From contig JAGVSM010000263.1 of the NCBI GenBank assembly GCA_022494885.1, forward strand, positions 1 through 64,000: DNA of 64,000 nucleotides, written 5' to 3'. Position numbers and translations under genes: made by a program. Each line of letters begins with the position of its first letter. Within the stretch, counting starts at the first letter, position 1. A model generated the notes under the pieces. That model saw only the letters and a list, made by a program, of their open reading frames with translations. It was not told the DNA's origin and did not search any database. Origin of the DNA: Micrasema longulum (Eukaryota; Arthropoda; Insecta; Trichoptera; Brachycentridae). Below, piece by piece: positions 35,571-46,473 of this stretch.

Positions 35571-35969
35571 ATGAAAATTTAGTATTTTTCCACAAAAATA
35601 CTTTTTTTTTTCTCTGATCAACAACTTCCTTACAGTCTAACGTTTAAGGGTTTAACTCGTGGTAGAACTTGGATAATTAGGGTTTTATTTCAGGAATTAG
35701 AGTGAATAAATAATTAAGTAATCATGTTAATCCCATCACGAGTCGACCCAGTGACCTCAATTTCCTATAAGTGTATTTTTAAAGGTGTTTAATGTAATTA
35801 AATTACTTTCCTACCTGATCGATTAATTTTTCCAACCTTTCAAAACTTTGGAAGTTTGTGCGAAGCGGGTATTTTAATTAATTCAAAAAAATCTTAGCAT
35901 GATGGAATAATAAAATTTTATCTGACGGCATTTCAATATATTTTTTTTCATTTAGGTTTTCAAGCAAGA

Positions 35970-36015
35970 AACTAAAAAAACATCCCGCCGTTTCCCCTTA
36001 ATGGTAGGCAGAGAT
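35970..36015 (+). repeat. Fragment shared with the LINE family Q 3' end
   Basis: CATCCCGCCGTTTCCCCTTA and ATGGTAGGCAGAGATG resemble 29220-29255 next to the family Q LINE. Confidence 0.4.
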
Positions 36016-36019
36016 GATT

Positions 36020-36145
36020 CCTGATCAGGACAAATTTACCGTTGATGATGCCTGTGGGAACAATGATTGTTCTGTTGAACAGCCTACCTAAAGAGGTGGA
36101 TCTTTTCCATGCTGGGATTACCAGTTTTAGACTCTTCCTCTCTAA
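36020..36145 (+). pseudogene. LINE C-terminal tail
   Basis: Reads PVGTMIVLLNSLPKEVDLFH and then AGITSFRLFLSNYVS, the 'GTxxxxNSLPxxVxxxxxxxxFRxxLxxY' ending of LINE proteins. Only about 40 codons remain. Confidence 0.5.
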
Positions 36146-36314
36146 TTATGTATCATAATGTGGATTAGTGACTTATTCATCTATGCTTGCTATTGTTTTT
36201 ATGGACCTTAATAATCCATAGTGTGTTTTTAAAAAAATATATTTTTGTAATTACCTAATAAAATAAAGTATGTACATTACAACAGGCCGTAGTGCTGTAT
36301 TGTACATATAAATA

Positions 36315-36870
36315 AATTACAGAACCCCACATCACTCGCAGAGCACGCACCCACCTAGGAATTGCAGGGGCAACTTTTAACATGATGCGTTTTATCTGGA
36401 ACTCTACTCCATACTCGGTCAAAACGAAACGCCAATTATTTAACTCTTGTAAAATGCCAGTACTTCTATATGGATGCAAATCTTGGCACCTTACTAAAGC
36501 TCAAAACACCAAACTTCTGAGTTTTGAGAGTAAGTACTTGAAAATAATATTAGGTTGAAAGTGGTTTTATTTTATAACTAACATTGTAGTCCCTGAACAG
36601 ACCCAGCAGCCTCCTATAACGAGCGTCTTGAGGATACGGCGGTGAGCTTGGCTTGGACACGTGTTGTATGTCTCAAGAGAACCTAAACCCAAGTTGCCTC
36701 CTCTTTAAACCTGCGGGCTCACGCCGTCCTGGAAGGCCGTCGATGAGGATCTTTCGACATTATTTGGCGGAAATAGGGGGCGCTAGATTGATGCTGGCTG
36801 GCGATAAGGCTCCTGGACGCAACTGGTGATTTCTATATGCTCCACTTAGGAGCAGATGTGGAAAAAAGAA
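36315..36870 (+). pseudogene. LINE C-terminal region, family P
   Basis: 36330-36550 reads ARTHLGIAGATFNMMRFIWN and STPYSVKTKRQLFNSCKMPV, then LLYGCKSWHLTKAQNTKLLS. It then shifts to VVPEQTQQPPITSVLRIRR, AWLGHVLYVSREPKPKLPPL and, in another frame, RRPGRPSMRIFRHYLAEIGG. Frameshifts and stops are scattered. The catalytic core is absent. The order matches 33.1-34.1 kb closely and 6.3-6.7 kb in part. Confidence 0.88.
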
Positions 36871-36879
36871 GTAGATATA

Positions 36880-37195
36880 TCACGCTGTCTTTGCATACAT
36901 ACATCTTTTTCTCTACGTTTTTATGTCTTCTTATGCATGAACGCCGATTTTTCCGAATTAAGACGTATCCATCTTCGTGAGTATTTGTTGAATTTGATCG
37001 TCAAGAAAAACTGCATTGTTTTTATATTCCAAGTCACACAACATAAGGGGAGAGTTCACTTATATTCCTCGATCTGGTGGTATTGATTTGCATAATATTA
37101 AATCCATTAATATGATGAATAAGAACGGTGCAAGAACGCACCCCTGCTTCACTCCAGTGGAGACCTCGAACTTGTTTTATTTGACTAACTTACCT
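36880..37195 (-). pseudogene. LINE reverse-transcriptase fragments, family Q
   Basis: The minus strand at 37060-37180 reads KFEVSTGVKQGCVLAPFLFI, the conserved GVKQGCVLAP segment of the reverse transcriptase. 36884-36990 matches the C-terminal end of the 29.3 kb element at the base level (CATACATCTT, then AGTATTTGTTGAATTTGATC against GTATTTGTTGGATTTGGTC). The middle of the protein is missing, so this copy carries an internal deletion of several hundred codons. Confidence 0.75.
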
Positions 37196-37199
37196 AATA

Positions 37200-38545
37200 T
37201 AAACAATAACAAAACCGAATAACAATGTTTTTATTCTCGTAAAAGTTCAATGTGACATATTCCTCAGCCTCCTCTCTAGTGCCTTCAGAAATCTATTCAA
37301 ATTGTTTAATAAATTAATTAATAATTTAGAGTAGGTCGCTGAGTTGTGTCGTCATGCAAAAGTCTTGCTGGGAATTCCTAGGTCGCGAATTGGGAGTTTC
37401 GGTTTGTTGTTCGAGCAACATATAATTAGAACATGTCTTGTATCCGGAAGTTGTTCAGAGCGCCCGCGCCCCTAGCAAACAAGACACAATATAATGAACC
37501 GAATTACACAATAGGGCGACATCAGAAACGTTACGTGGAGAGGAAATATTTCTCTGAAATATTACACCTTTCATATATTTTCATTATCTATTTATTTATT
37601 ATATACTCCCAGAGGGCTTTTACATGACAGGTAAAAAAGTGAAATTCAATTTGCATTTCGGATCACATTGAACGTATAAATTATTAAATAAAAAAATATT
37701 CCAGAGTACTTTTAGCCCTCAACCGGGGTTTGAAGCTAATCACTGTCTGAACATTTTGTGAATTATCTTTCTTCATTACATAACAAATTTGAACACGTTT
37801 TAAAATTACCGAAATGCAAAAAGTTTACACTCCGCGGCACTGATTCCGTTGAGCGCCTGGCTAATATTGACGAAAACAATGGCTTATTAAAACAATGCTT
37901 CCCATTTATTACAAAACAAAGTGCAACTCACCCCCTTAGATGCTTATTTAATAAGGTTTAATGCACATTATAAAGTTTTATTGAACTGATTTTTTTACTA
38001 AGATACGAAATGACAGCCGGTTTAGCGCAAAAAATCGACTTATTTGAAAACTTTATGCGATGGCTAAGGGCCAAAAGTAGGATCGATTAAAAAAAATATT
38101 ATTTGCTTTCTAAGTAATTCAAATGGCAACTTTTTAGATCCCTTTTATTTCAAAACTCGAAAAAAAAAAATTGGCCCACCCAAATGAACACCTCACTAGG
38201 CATTATTTGTGTCGAGGTATTAATTTACATTATTTTCATATTATGTTCTAGTACATAACAAATAAATATAATATTATAAATCACACTGGATCGATATAAA
38301 TTATAAATAGCAGACATGCAACAATAATTCCGAGTTCAAATAGACCACTGCTTTGGTGGGGTGACCGTCTCGAGGCAGTTTTCGGGACCCAAATCCAGAT
38401 GCCATTTTTTAACAGATAATTTGAATTTCTGTTTATTTGTCTTTAATTTAAAATCAAAAGGTCAAGTGCTGTAAATTTTGGGAGCAAGGTACATGTGACT
38501 TCTCTGACCAAACAATGTTGCCATTTTAGGTTGCACGAATAGATT
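37200..38545. other. Mostly unassigned
   Basis: 37560-37640 may be a minus-strand LINE 3' end (GCCCTCTGGGAGTATATAAT and AAATAAAT). A 67-codon open frame at 37758-37961 is unrecognised, although its start (CTGAACATTTTGTGAATTAT) recurs near 59660 and may be a LINE piece. The remainder is without features. Confidence 0.4.
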
Positions 38546-38549
38546 TTTT

Positions 38550-38815
38550 TTTAATCTTGTTTCATAGATTGTATAATATTTACTTCCACTGTTTTTATGT
38601 ATGTGAGCGAGGAGTGCTCTACAATTGTCTTACGTCCAGAATACCTACTTGTTCAAACACCTCCGTTGTGGGTGTTCTGATGGGGAACCCAAGTAAAGCC
38701 TTGAGTACATACTTTTGTGCTATTTCCAAGGTATGCATAGTACTTTTGCTGGCTCCACTCCATGCAATTATTCCGCAATCTATAATGGTTTGACTTATTA
38801 AGATTTAAAGTTTTT
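38550..38815 (-). pseudogene. LINE C-terminal fragment
   Basis: The minus strand reads SQTIIDCGIIAWSGASKSTM, HTLEIAQKYVLKALLGFPIR, TPTTEVFEQVGILDVRQLYS. This fits 'xxSxIxYxIxxWGGAxxxxxxxLxxxQKxxLKxxxxxPxxxPTxxLFxxxxILxVRQLY' of the region after the reverse transcriptase. It is open for about 70 codons, then degenerate. Confidence 0.8.
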
Positions 38816-38990
38816 TGTTAAGAATGTTTCTTACAGTATAAAATATATAAACAATATATTACAGTATTAAATATAAAAAGTCAATACATGTATGTAGGTA
38901 TTTATCTAATAAACTTAATTTCTTTGAGTGTCGAATTAGCTTTATAGATAACAGTAAATATTTGTATAAAACCACTTACCAATTTTTTCA

Positions 38991-39031
38991 GTCTACCGGT
39001 TTCGAGACGCCTTCGTTTTTTTGTCAGGACA
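38991..39031 (-). repeat. Hammerhead-like motif
   Basis: The minus strand reads GTGTCCTGACAAAAAAACGA, AGGCGTCTCGAAACCGGTAG. GAAACCGGTAGAC is kept; the hairpin is imperfect. Confidence 0.4.
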
Positions 39032-39249
39032 CTTATTACACCAATATGCAAATTCTAAAATACACCGCCACCTTCAATATCACGATATTTCATGTGGTAT
39101 TTCCAAAAATACACGAATCACAAGCAGATTTATAGAGTTGCGAACACCACCATCTCTAAATATGCACTAAGCTTAATTAGTAATAAATGATAGGTTTGGA
39201 TAAATAGAGTTTAAGTATTAATTTGAAATGTTATGTATTTATTTTTGAA

Positions 39250-39725
39250 TGATATAATTTAAGATAATTTGAGTCTAACCATTTTTTTACTATGTTTAAG
39301 TCGTTTTCAGATTTTTTAATTACAATATCCCACGAGTTTCCTTTAGACAGAAGCACAGTATCGTCAGCAAAATTATTAAAGAGCCTTTTAATATAAATTT
39401 AATACAAAATGAAAAGATCATTTATATAAATAAGAAACAATATAGTTCCAAGCATCCTCCCTTGAGGGACATAAAAAGAAATATTGGTTTGATTTATTGA
39501 CTTTTACTACTTATTAGGCATGTAATTTTTGAACAGTAACAATTCTTTATTAAGGATCCCTTTATTCTTTAGTTTTTCAAATAGTATGTCGTGTTTAATA
39601 GTATTGCAAGCATTACATAATTTATTAATCACACGAATCAACAGACTTACGCAGTTCATTGTTTCAGCATTAGACGAAGCGCAGCGAAGTTTACTTCAGT
39701 CCGCATATAACTGCGCAGTCTAAAG
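39250..39725 (-). pseudogene. LINE reverse-transcriptase core fragment
   Basis: The minus strand reads KHDILFEKLKNKGILNKELL, then stops near the YM..NK region, then VPQGRMLGTILFLIYINDLF and FNNFADDTVLLSKGNSWDIV, then KKSENDLNIVKKWLDSNYLK. FADD is the catalytic pair and VPQGxxLGxxLFLIYINDL is the preceding strand. One or more stops and a small shift break it. It lies directly left of the DNA transposon. Confidence 0.88.
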
Positions 39726-39937
39726 GTTGTGTGTGGGCTTAGAAGCTATTAACAGCAAACCAATAAAAAAATGTTCGTTTTAGTTACTTAAAACATTAGT
39801 TTACCTATATCTGATTTTATAATAGAAATAGGTACCAATTGTTAACAAGTCAAGCTTTTAGGGAAGCATTAGTTCCATTCAATCTTAGCATGGACCGCGT
39901 ATGGTATAAGGGTTATTGATTTCACAGGTGGCTTTTA

Positions 39938-42355
39938 TAACACAGGCCAACACACATTTTGGTGCCTGCGATTTTTTAACTGTTCCTGAGTAATTTTTGG
40001 ATGCAGAATGTAAAAAAGTTCTCAGATTTTGTCTATCAGATCTAGTTTTTGAGATTTAAAAAAAAATTGTGTATATAATTTACGTTATAACTGTTATAAT
40101 ATATAATATTACTATTGACAGTTAAAAAAAACAAAGACACATGGATTTAAGTATTTATTGCAAAAACTTAATTTACATAATTACATTAGTCACTAATCAC
40201 ATAAAAATTTTCTTTTATACGATTTTCTAGAGTGGAGTTTACTAGGGCAGTCTCGCTGAAGGCTCCAGCAGTAGTCCGCCATCATGTGGCTATCCCATCG
40301 TCCTTGATAACGATCTTCCATAGTTTTAATATCCTGGTGGAATCTTTCCCCCTGTTCTTCACTACAATCACCTAAGTTTTCTGGAAAACGATCTAGGTGG
40401 CTGTTGAGGTAGTGAACTTTTATACTCATGTTACAGCCGAGAATATTAAAATTTGAAAGCATAGTTTCCACTAATTCTACGTAATTCTCTGCTTTATGAT
40501 TGCCAAGAAAATTTTGTACTACTCGAACAAATGAACTCCAAGCGTTAGATTCAGTCTCGTTCATTGATGTGGTGAATTGTGGATCTTTAACAAGTTGCCT
40601 TATTTGAGGACCATCAAATATACCAGCATTTAGTTTTTCCGTGCTAATGCCAGGAAATTTACGTGACAAATACCCAAAACAATTTCCATCTCGATTTAAG
40701 GCCTTCACAAATTGCTTCATTAGGCCTAGCTTGATATGCAAGGGCGGAAGTAAGATTTTTTCTCTTGAAACCAAAGGTTCGTTGATCACGTTTTGTATTC
40801 CTTGAATCATGACATCTCTTGAAGGCCAATTTTTGTTAACCCAGTGCTCATTTTTAGCTCTGCTGTCCCAAAGGCACAAAAAACAAGGATATTTTGTATA
40901 ACCGCTCTGCTGTCCAAGGAGGAAGTTAATCATTTTTAAATCAACACAAATTGACCACTGATGTTCTTCGTATTTAATTTTTCTCAAAACTAATGCTATT
41001 GTTTCATATTCTTCCTTCATGGTAGTAGAATGACCAATAGGAATTGAGCCATATTTGTTACCGTTATGTAAAAGAACACATTTTAAACTACGTTTTGAAC
41101 TGTCAATAAAAGGCGCCAATCATCTGGAGTGTATTCAAGCAAACCCATTTTTTCTAAGAGCCCTTTTATATTGTTACAGAATACCAAGTCATTTTCCTGA
41201 GTGAAAAAAGGCAGCAGATCCTTATCTCTTTTACGATAAAATGTAATATTAGTACCTCGACAAAGTAGATTTTTTTCTTTTAATCTGGATGCAAGTAATT
41301 CAGCGGATTCTTTTGAGAGATTCAGGTCTCTTATAAGATCGTTTAGTTCTTCTTGATTGAAACACTGCGGAGTTGCTAAATCTGCTTCAAAATCGCTGTC
41401 GTTTTCTGATTGAATTCTTTTAACTTCGTCAGACGTTGATGTTTTTGTATCATCTTCTGTCAGTTCGGGTAGACTGCTGAATGATGGAACGGGTATTTCT
41501 TCCGAATGCACTACAGGCCTTCTTGCAGAATCTAGATCAGGATATGTCCATTTGTGTCTATTGTTTCTATTTATGCCTTTAATATTAACGAGACAAAAAT
41601 AGCAGTCGTCATGATGGTTCCGAGGTTCTCTTCAAACCATTGGTACACCAAACTTTAGGCACTTCCTCTTTCCAGTTGTCTACTGTCGCAAATGTTCAAC
41701 ACATGTTTTACATATGAAATGTGGGGCCCAAGATTTATCTTGATCTCCTAAATGAACGCCAAAATAGGCAAGATAAGCTCTTTTCACAAAGTCAGAAATC
41801 GTTTTTCTGCTCTCTTTCAAAGTGTATTCACCACACACATAACAAAAAACATCGGGATGATTTACACAGGTACGTCTGCTTGTGGATGCCATTGTTTCAG
41901 TTTAGTGCCTTGATACTACAAAACGACCAAAATTTACACAAAATGATAGCACAACTTTACTTGGGAAAACTCAGTAATATACTAAATCAAGTACAGCCAA
42001 GCAGGTATAGAAGGATCGGGTCATAGGCAATTACAGGTATAAAAGTAATTAAGAGCATTGTATTGAGTAGTTCCTAGTATAGGAACATTGGGTCAGGGAC
42101 AATTCCAGGTATCCATTTGGCTAATTAGATTCTGGGAAATTTCTATTTTGACGATTAAGTACATATTTATCTCTTTATTTGTTGTCCTTTATCAGAAAAA
42201 AACTATATCATTTAACCTGTAACGTGTATCTCAAAAACTAGAGCTGATAGAAAAAATCTGGTGGCATTTTTGGAATCAGCACATTAAAAACATCTAAAAT
42301 CAGATGTTAGATTTCTGGCACCAAATTTTTTTTTTCATTTTGTTGGCCTGTGTAA
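39938..42355 (-). mobile_element. 2.4-kb DNA transposon with long terminal inverted repeats and one gene
   Basis: Terminal inverted repeats span about 39941-40055 and 42228-42352. The outer 11 bases (CACAGGCCAAC) are identical, and the inner ends TCTATCAGATCTAGTTTTTG / TCTATCAGCTCTAGTTTTTG differ by one base. TAA flanks both sides (39938-39940 and 42353-42355), giving a 2412-bp element with a 3-bp target duplication. CAC...GTG ends with a 3-bp duplication recall the CACTA/Mirage/Chapaev group, but the encoded protein is not one I can place there. About 335 bp between the start codon and the right repeat carries a loose direct repeat (42010 and 42080). Boundaries and repeats are direct observations; the superfamily is open. 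Confidence 0.85.
40193..41892 (-). pseudogene. Transposon-encoded cysteine-rich protein, about 565 codons, inactivated
   Basis: The start MASTSRRTCVNHPDVFCYVC opens a Cys/His cluster (CxxH...CxxC...HxxCxxC within 66 residues). A second cluster HHDDCYFC follows near codon 90, then an acidic linker and LNLSKESAELLASRLKEKNL. The C-terminal half has FIDSSKRSLKCVLLHNGN, ICVDLKMINFLLGQQSGYTK, YPCFLCLWDSR, and a strongly patterned end SEEQGERFHQDIKTMEDRYQ, GRWDSHMMADYCWSLQRDC. Two Trp codons have become stops (near 41677 and 41625), and one base is lost near 41105; otherwise the frame is intact. I recall similar uncharacterised proteins from many arthropods. An RNase H-type D-D-E fold is possible but is inference only. 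Confidence 0.85.
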
Positions 42356-42957
42356 TCAATGCAAAGATATTATTTTTAAATCTATATTACAACTTTCCAT
42401 CTGAGCAGGTAATAAAACTGCTGACATTCGCTTTTTTACAATAATAAAACGATAGTTAATGTCAGCTTAAATATGAGCGTAGGTCCAACCTTCATATTTT
42501 GTAAGGGAAATCCTCTCAATAATCTATAAAAACTAGCATAAAATATTTGAAACTCCTGAAATTGTTGCCTCTTTAGAATGGCATAAGCAAAAATACGAAG
42601 TTTAATGGGATACTTACTCCTCCCCGTGAATTTAGGGCCAATAAGCTCAAGTTTAGTGATTTAGGCTCCTAGTTAAAAGGGAACCGAAAAAATCCGAACC
42701 TTTTAAAGGAAGCCAGAGTAGTTAGGAGAGTCATAGATTGTTCGTTTGTATGTAGCGGAAATGAGAGAAAAAAACGATGAATTTTTTTTCGCGAGTTCAA
42801 GGTACCGGGAACTTTTATGTTCATATATATATTTTCATACGTAATGTGGTATTTTTCCCAACTCTAAAAGGCACATAAATAAAAAAAAAACTTAAAATTA
42901 GCTAATATAAAATATACTTAAAATTACAAAAAAATATTTAAACCTAAAATTACAAAA
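42356..42957. other. Unassigned
   Basis: AT-rich spacer between the DNA transposon and the MITE; no features recognised. Confidence 0.4.
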
Positions 42958-43356
42958 TACACGGTTTTTTATGGCCAGACTGCGAATTTTCTGAGGAACA
43001 TTCCTTACGGTAAGCTTTGAAAAATCCTAATAAAATTTATTTTTTATAACCTTAAAATTGAGTAAATCTTTAACTCGGACTAGCATCCTTTCCGCAAACC
43101 CCTACCCTTCCTCAACAAAAATGAGATAAAAACGTATTTGACCAATGAAGCTATACGCACCACACGCACAAAAGTGAAGCGGCTGGGTAGGAGAGGGGTA
43201 TTGGATTGTGGCGGGACTGCTTGTTCGAGAAAATAAAAATTATTTTATAGAGATCATAATTATTTTTTTAAAATTACTTTTTGGAAAAATTTTTTTTGGA
43301 TGTTTTAAAGGAATCTTCCTCTAAAATTTCGCGGTCTTGCCCTGAAAAACCGTGTA
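42958..43356. mobile_element. MITE-M, intact copy
   Basis: About 400 bp with terminal inverted repeats of about 45 bp: left CACGGTTTTTTATGGCCAGA, CTGCGAATTTTCTGAGGAAC; right, in reverse complement, CACGGTTTTTCAGGGCAAGA, CCGCGAAATTTTAGAGGAAG. It is flanked by TA on both sides. No coding capacity. It shares ends and middle with 31071-31680. TA flanks suit a Tc1/mariner-type donor, but the source element is not in the window. Confidence 0.8.
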
Positions 43357-43404
43357 TAGGTTACTTTAAAGAAGAAAAAAAAGAGAAAACTAATTTTAAA
43401 ATCA

Positions 43405-43530
43405 AGACATAGTGTGGAAAAATGGTGCATGTTACAAAGTGTATCCACTCAAACCAGTCAATGACAGTTGATAAGCCTTATAAATGACTAGACTTACAAA
43501 CTCAAAAATGTTTTACTTCTCTGTTGCAAA
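43405..43530 (-). repeat. R390 fragment
   Basis: AAAATGGTGCATGTTACAAA, CACTCAAACCAGTCAATGAC and TGATAAGCCTTATAAATG are the reversed core of the unit. Confidence 0.65.
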
Positions 43531-43554
43531 AAACTTACTCAGAACAAAGTTTAT

Positions 43555-44110
43555 ATATTTATGTATTTGTACTTTTACAATTTTGAATGAATATTTTTAT
43601 ACATAATAATGTTCCCTCATTGGGGTGTCCCGTGCCGAGGGAAACATTTTACAATAGGTAAAATGAAACATACCTTCAATTTGTTATTTAACATATAAAC
43701 TAAAATAATCATAAAAAACCTAATAAATTCAAATAGACTTGTAGATAAAATTTCATAATCAGGAAACGAATTTTTACCTATTTGGCTTGATCCACTCATC
43801 GATCCGTGCGCAATCCACCTCCACTAGCCATTTCTTAATAGCAGTTTTATATTGTACTTACTTATTGTCCTTATGGATAATGGAAGTAGATTGTACACTT
43901 TAACCGATGGTAGGCCAATCCACTTTGACCGAAAGTAAGTTGTATTAATTTAAAATTGTTTTTGCAGCATCACGGTGGAGTATCCGGTAACTTTTATTTG
44001 TGTTATGAATTATGGAAGATAGAGAATAATATTTGTGTGCGTACAGTAACAGAGCTTTTACATAAAGAAGTTTTACAGATTAAGATTAAGATTTACGAAT
44101 ATACCGAGGG
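43555..44110 (-). pseudogene. LINE C-terminus with 'GGCACGGGACACC' 3' end
   Basis: The minus strand gives KALLLYAHKYYSLSSIIHNT, then a gap with stops, then WIGLPSVKVYNLLPLSIRTI, YNIKTAIKKWLVEVDCARID, EWIKPNR and a stop. 'KxYNxLPxxI...FKxxIKxWLxE' is a usual LINE ending. The 3' region contains CCCTCGGCACGGGACACCCC, shared with 13.0 kb and loosely with 59.77 kb. Only the terminal region survives. Confidence 0.78.
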
Positions 44111-44465
44111 AGTTAATTCTGATTGAGACTCGTAAGATAATTTTATTAAAGCTTTTTGTGCAATGATTATTTGTTTGATCAATGTATCATTTGCACATTG
44201 ATTATTTTATACAGTAGTAAAGATATGTTTTACGATTGATTGTTTTTTTAAATTTATGTTAATTATCTACTTATCTTCTTTTTTTATACCAACATTACTT
44301 CTAAACACTGTTCTAGTAATGTTGGTATAAAAATGTTGTTCATCTTTTATTGCTTTATATTGTATTTTTTAAATTTCATGTTGTTAATACACTCATGTTT
44401 TATACAGCTTCCATGTATGTGAAAGCCTTATGGGCATGAAAAATCAATAAAATAAAAAAAAAATA
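44111..44465 (+). repeat. LINE 3' end with hairpin
   Basis: The end reads TATGTGAAAGCCTTATGGGC, ATGAAAAATCAATAAAATAA and then A-rich tail, a typical LINE 3' terminus in plus orientation. Within it, 44282-44299 and 44315-44332 are inverted copies (TTTATACCAACATTACT), a 17-18 bp hairpin. No coding part remains. Confidence 0.6.
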
Positions 44466-44561
44466 AAAAAATTGAAATAGGATTTTGATAGCAGTGGAGA
44501 ATGATAAATTCAGCGCGCTTGAATTTTGTTTTTGTATTTTTTTTTTTTTTAAATGTTAACT

Positions 44562-44727
44562 TTCTCGTGATTTACACAATTATTTAGATTTTGAGTCTTT
44601 TTTAACGAGTCATAAATAACTCTCTAAAGTTAAATGGTAATACGTTGGGGTAGAGTGAGGTTCGAACCTCAGACCTGCGATCCGTGAGTCCGCAACACTA
44701 GCCACGGAACCACACCCCGATACATTA
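44562..44727 (-). mobile_element. SINE-A
   Basis: The minus strand shows ATCGGGGTGTGGTTCCGTGG (A box region), GAGGTTCGAACCTCACTCTA (B box), CCCCAACG, and the body GTTATTTATGACTCGTTAAA. It diverges from the 26.15 and 33.7 kb copies in the middle, so it is older. Confidence 0.8.
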
Positions 44728-45409
44728 TAAAATCAATCATTATGTCGTTCCCTTTCCGCATCAAACAGTGCATAGAACACCGCCTCGATACACTAATTGC
44801 AGCGTATCGCAGCGTGTGCAGCGATGTGAGAGTAAATACATCTTAAATATCGTGTGCATTCGAATAAGCACCGGGCTGAAAGGGTTGATTAAAAATAACT
44901 TATTAAAGAAACAGGTAATCCTTGTAAAGTTAAGAAAGGAAAAAAATAAAGCTGGGATATAACAGGTAAACAATTTATAATGGAAAGTTGAGTAAAGTTT
45001 TCCAACTATTCAAAGTGATGTAAGTCTTTGTTTCAAACATTCACAGCAACCGTGGAAAAGTCTTTTCCTTTTTCTTTACAAAACCTTATTACGGCAGTCA
45101 GCATAAATCTAGAGGCTTCTGTGAAATATCCCAGGCAAGAACTATGTTATTGCCAAAACTTTCTTACTTCGCTACCCCTTGCTACGCGTTTTTTCATAAC
45201 CAACTATTTCCAAGCGATGGTCTGCAAAGCCTACAGCACCCAAAACAGAAATAATGGAAACTAAAAGTTCATGAAAAATCAGTTGTATCGTTGAAAAAAA
45301 TTTGCCTTAGAGAACCATGAAGATGCTTCTGGTCGAACAATAAGGAGATGTCTAAACTAAATGCACGATAAGTATTTCCGGGTTATTAGGCCATGTGTCT
45401 AAATATACT
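44728..45409. other. Unassigned
   Basis: A 78-codon plus-strand open frame (45028-45264) is unrecognised. No repeats identified. Confidence 0.4.
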
Positions 45410-46105
45410 TCAATAGAGAGGGAAAACATTGTTGAGAAGGGAATATGGAAGTCTAGGTATTTATAGGGCTTATGAACTGTCATTGGCTGATTTTAGTGGC
45501 CACTTAACACACTGTGTAATATTAACCATTCTGCCTATGTTTAAACATCCACGTTTTTTCAACTCTTCCATCTGTTGACTTTTATGAAGTAAAGGAGCTG
45601 AAACCTTAATTAAAGGATTATTATTTAACCTAGACTTCCATATTCCCTTCTCAACAATGTATTCCCTCTCTGTTGAAATATATTTAAATATGAATAACTC
45701 CCTAAGGAGGAAATCCAGCCAGTCTGCGATCATTTGGACATAAACATTGTTGAATTAACTACCTGGTAAAAGAAGAAGTATAAAAATTGGAAAATTGTTT
45801 TAAGGCGTTGCCTAGTAGGTAATTTGGTTCAGCCGGATGAATTTAACCCACATAATAAAGGTAAAAAAGTCAAAAGATAGAAGAGTTGAGGAAATGTGGA
45901 TGTTTAAGCATGGGCAGAATGGTGAATGTTAACAACGTGTAAAGTGGCCACTAAAACCAGCCAATGACAGGTCATAAGCCCTGTTAATTCCTTCTCAACA
46001 ATGGTTTCCCTCTGTGTTGAAATAAATTTTAATATGAATAACTCCCTAGGGAGGAAATCCAGCCAGTCTGCAAGCATTTGGACATCCTCAAACATTGTTG
46101 AGGCT
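45410..46105. repeat. R390 subfamily: forward piece then reversed unit
   Basis: Forward 45418-45620 (GAGAAGGGAATATGGAAGTC to GCTGAAACC), then reversed 45632-46105 (CTAGACTTCCATATTCCCTT, GGAGGAAATCCAGCCAGTCT, GGCGTTGCCTAGTAGGTAAT, AAGTGGCCACTAAAACCAGC). This subfamily has TCCTCCCTAGGGAG where others have CTCCCTGGGGAG. No open frame is supported; the long frames here are chance. Confidence 0.8.
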
Positions 46106-46473
46106 ATGTGTCGTTCGTACTATCTACCAAACTTTTTGGTAGCATGACAGAGTCCATCAACAGGGTTGATGTTATTTGTGCAGATATTTGTATAACCTTA
46201 AGAGTTTGTACCGTATCGCAAGCGCTTCACAGTCTACGCTTTTATTCAATTTCTTTATAACTGGGTAGAATTCCCGCCAATTAACCTTTCCAAAACTTAC
46301 CAGTATTACCCAAAACCTTTTTGAAAAAAAGACTTAAGCTCAGAGGCACCTCTTATTAATCACATCGAGCGCATAAAACTATCACAGTTACTAGCAATAA
46401 AAAAAAACAAGTGTTACTTAAAAATAAATTTTTAACTTCGTTTTATAATAAAAAATCTTTGGGCCAAACATGA

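Noticed and set aside
45470..46095. Two open frames of 63 and 87 codons with a shared DWLDFL-like peptide
   Set aside because: The similarity arises because both lie in R390 copies in the same orientation; the frames are not kept in other R390 copies.
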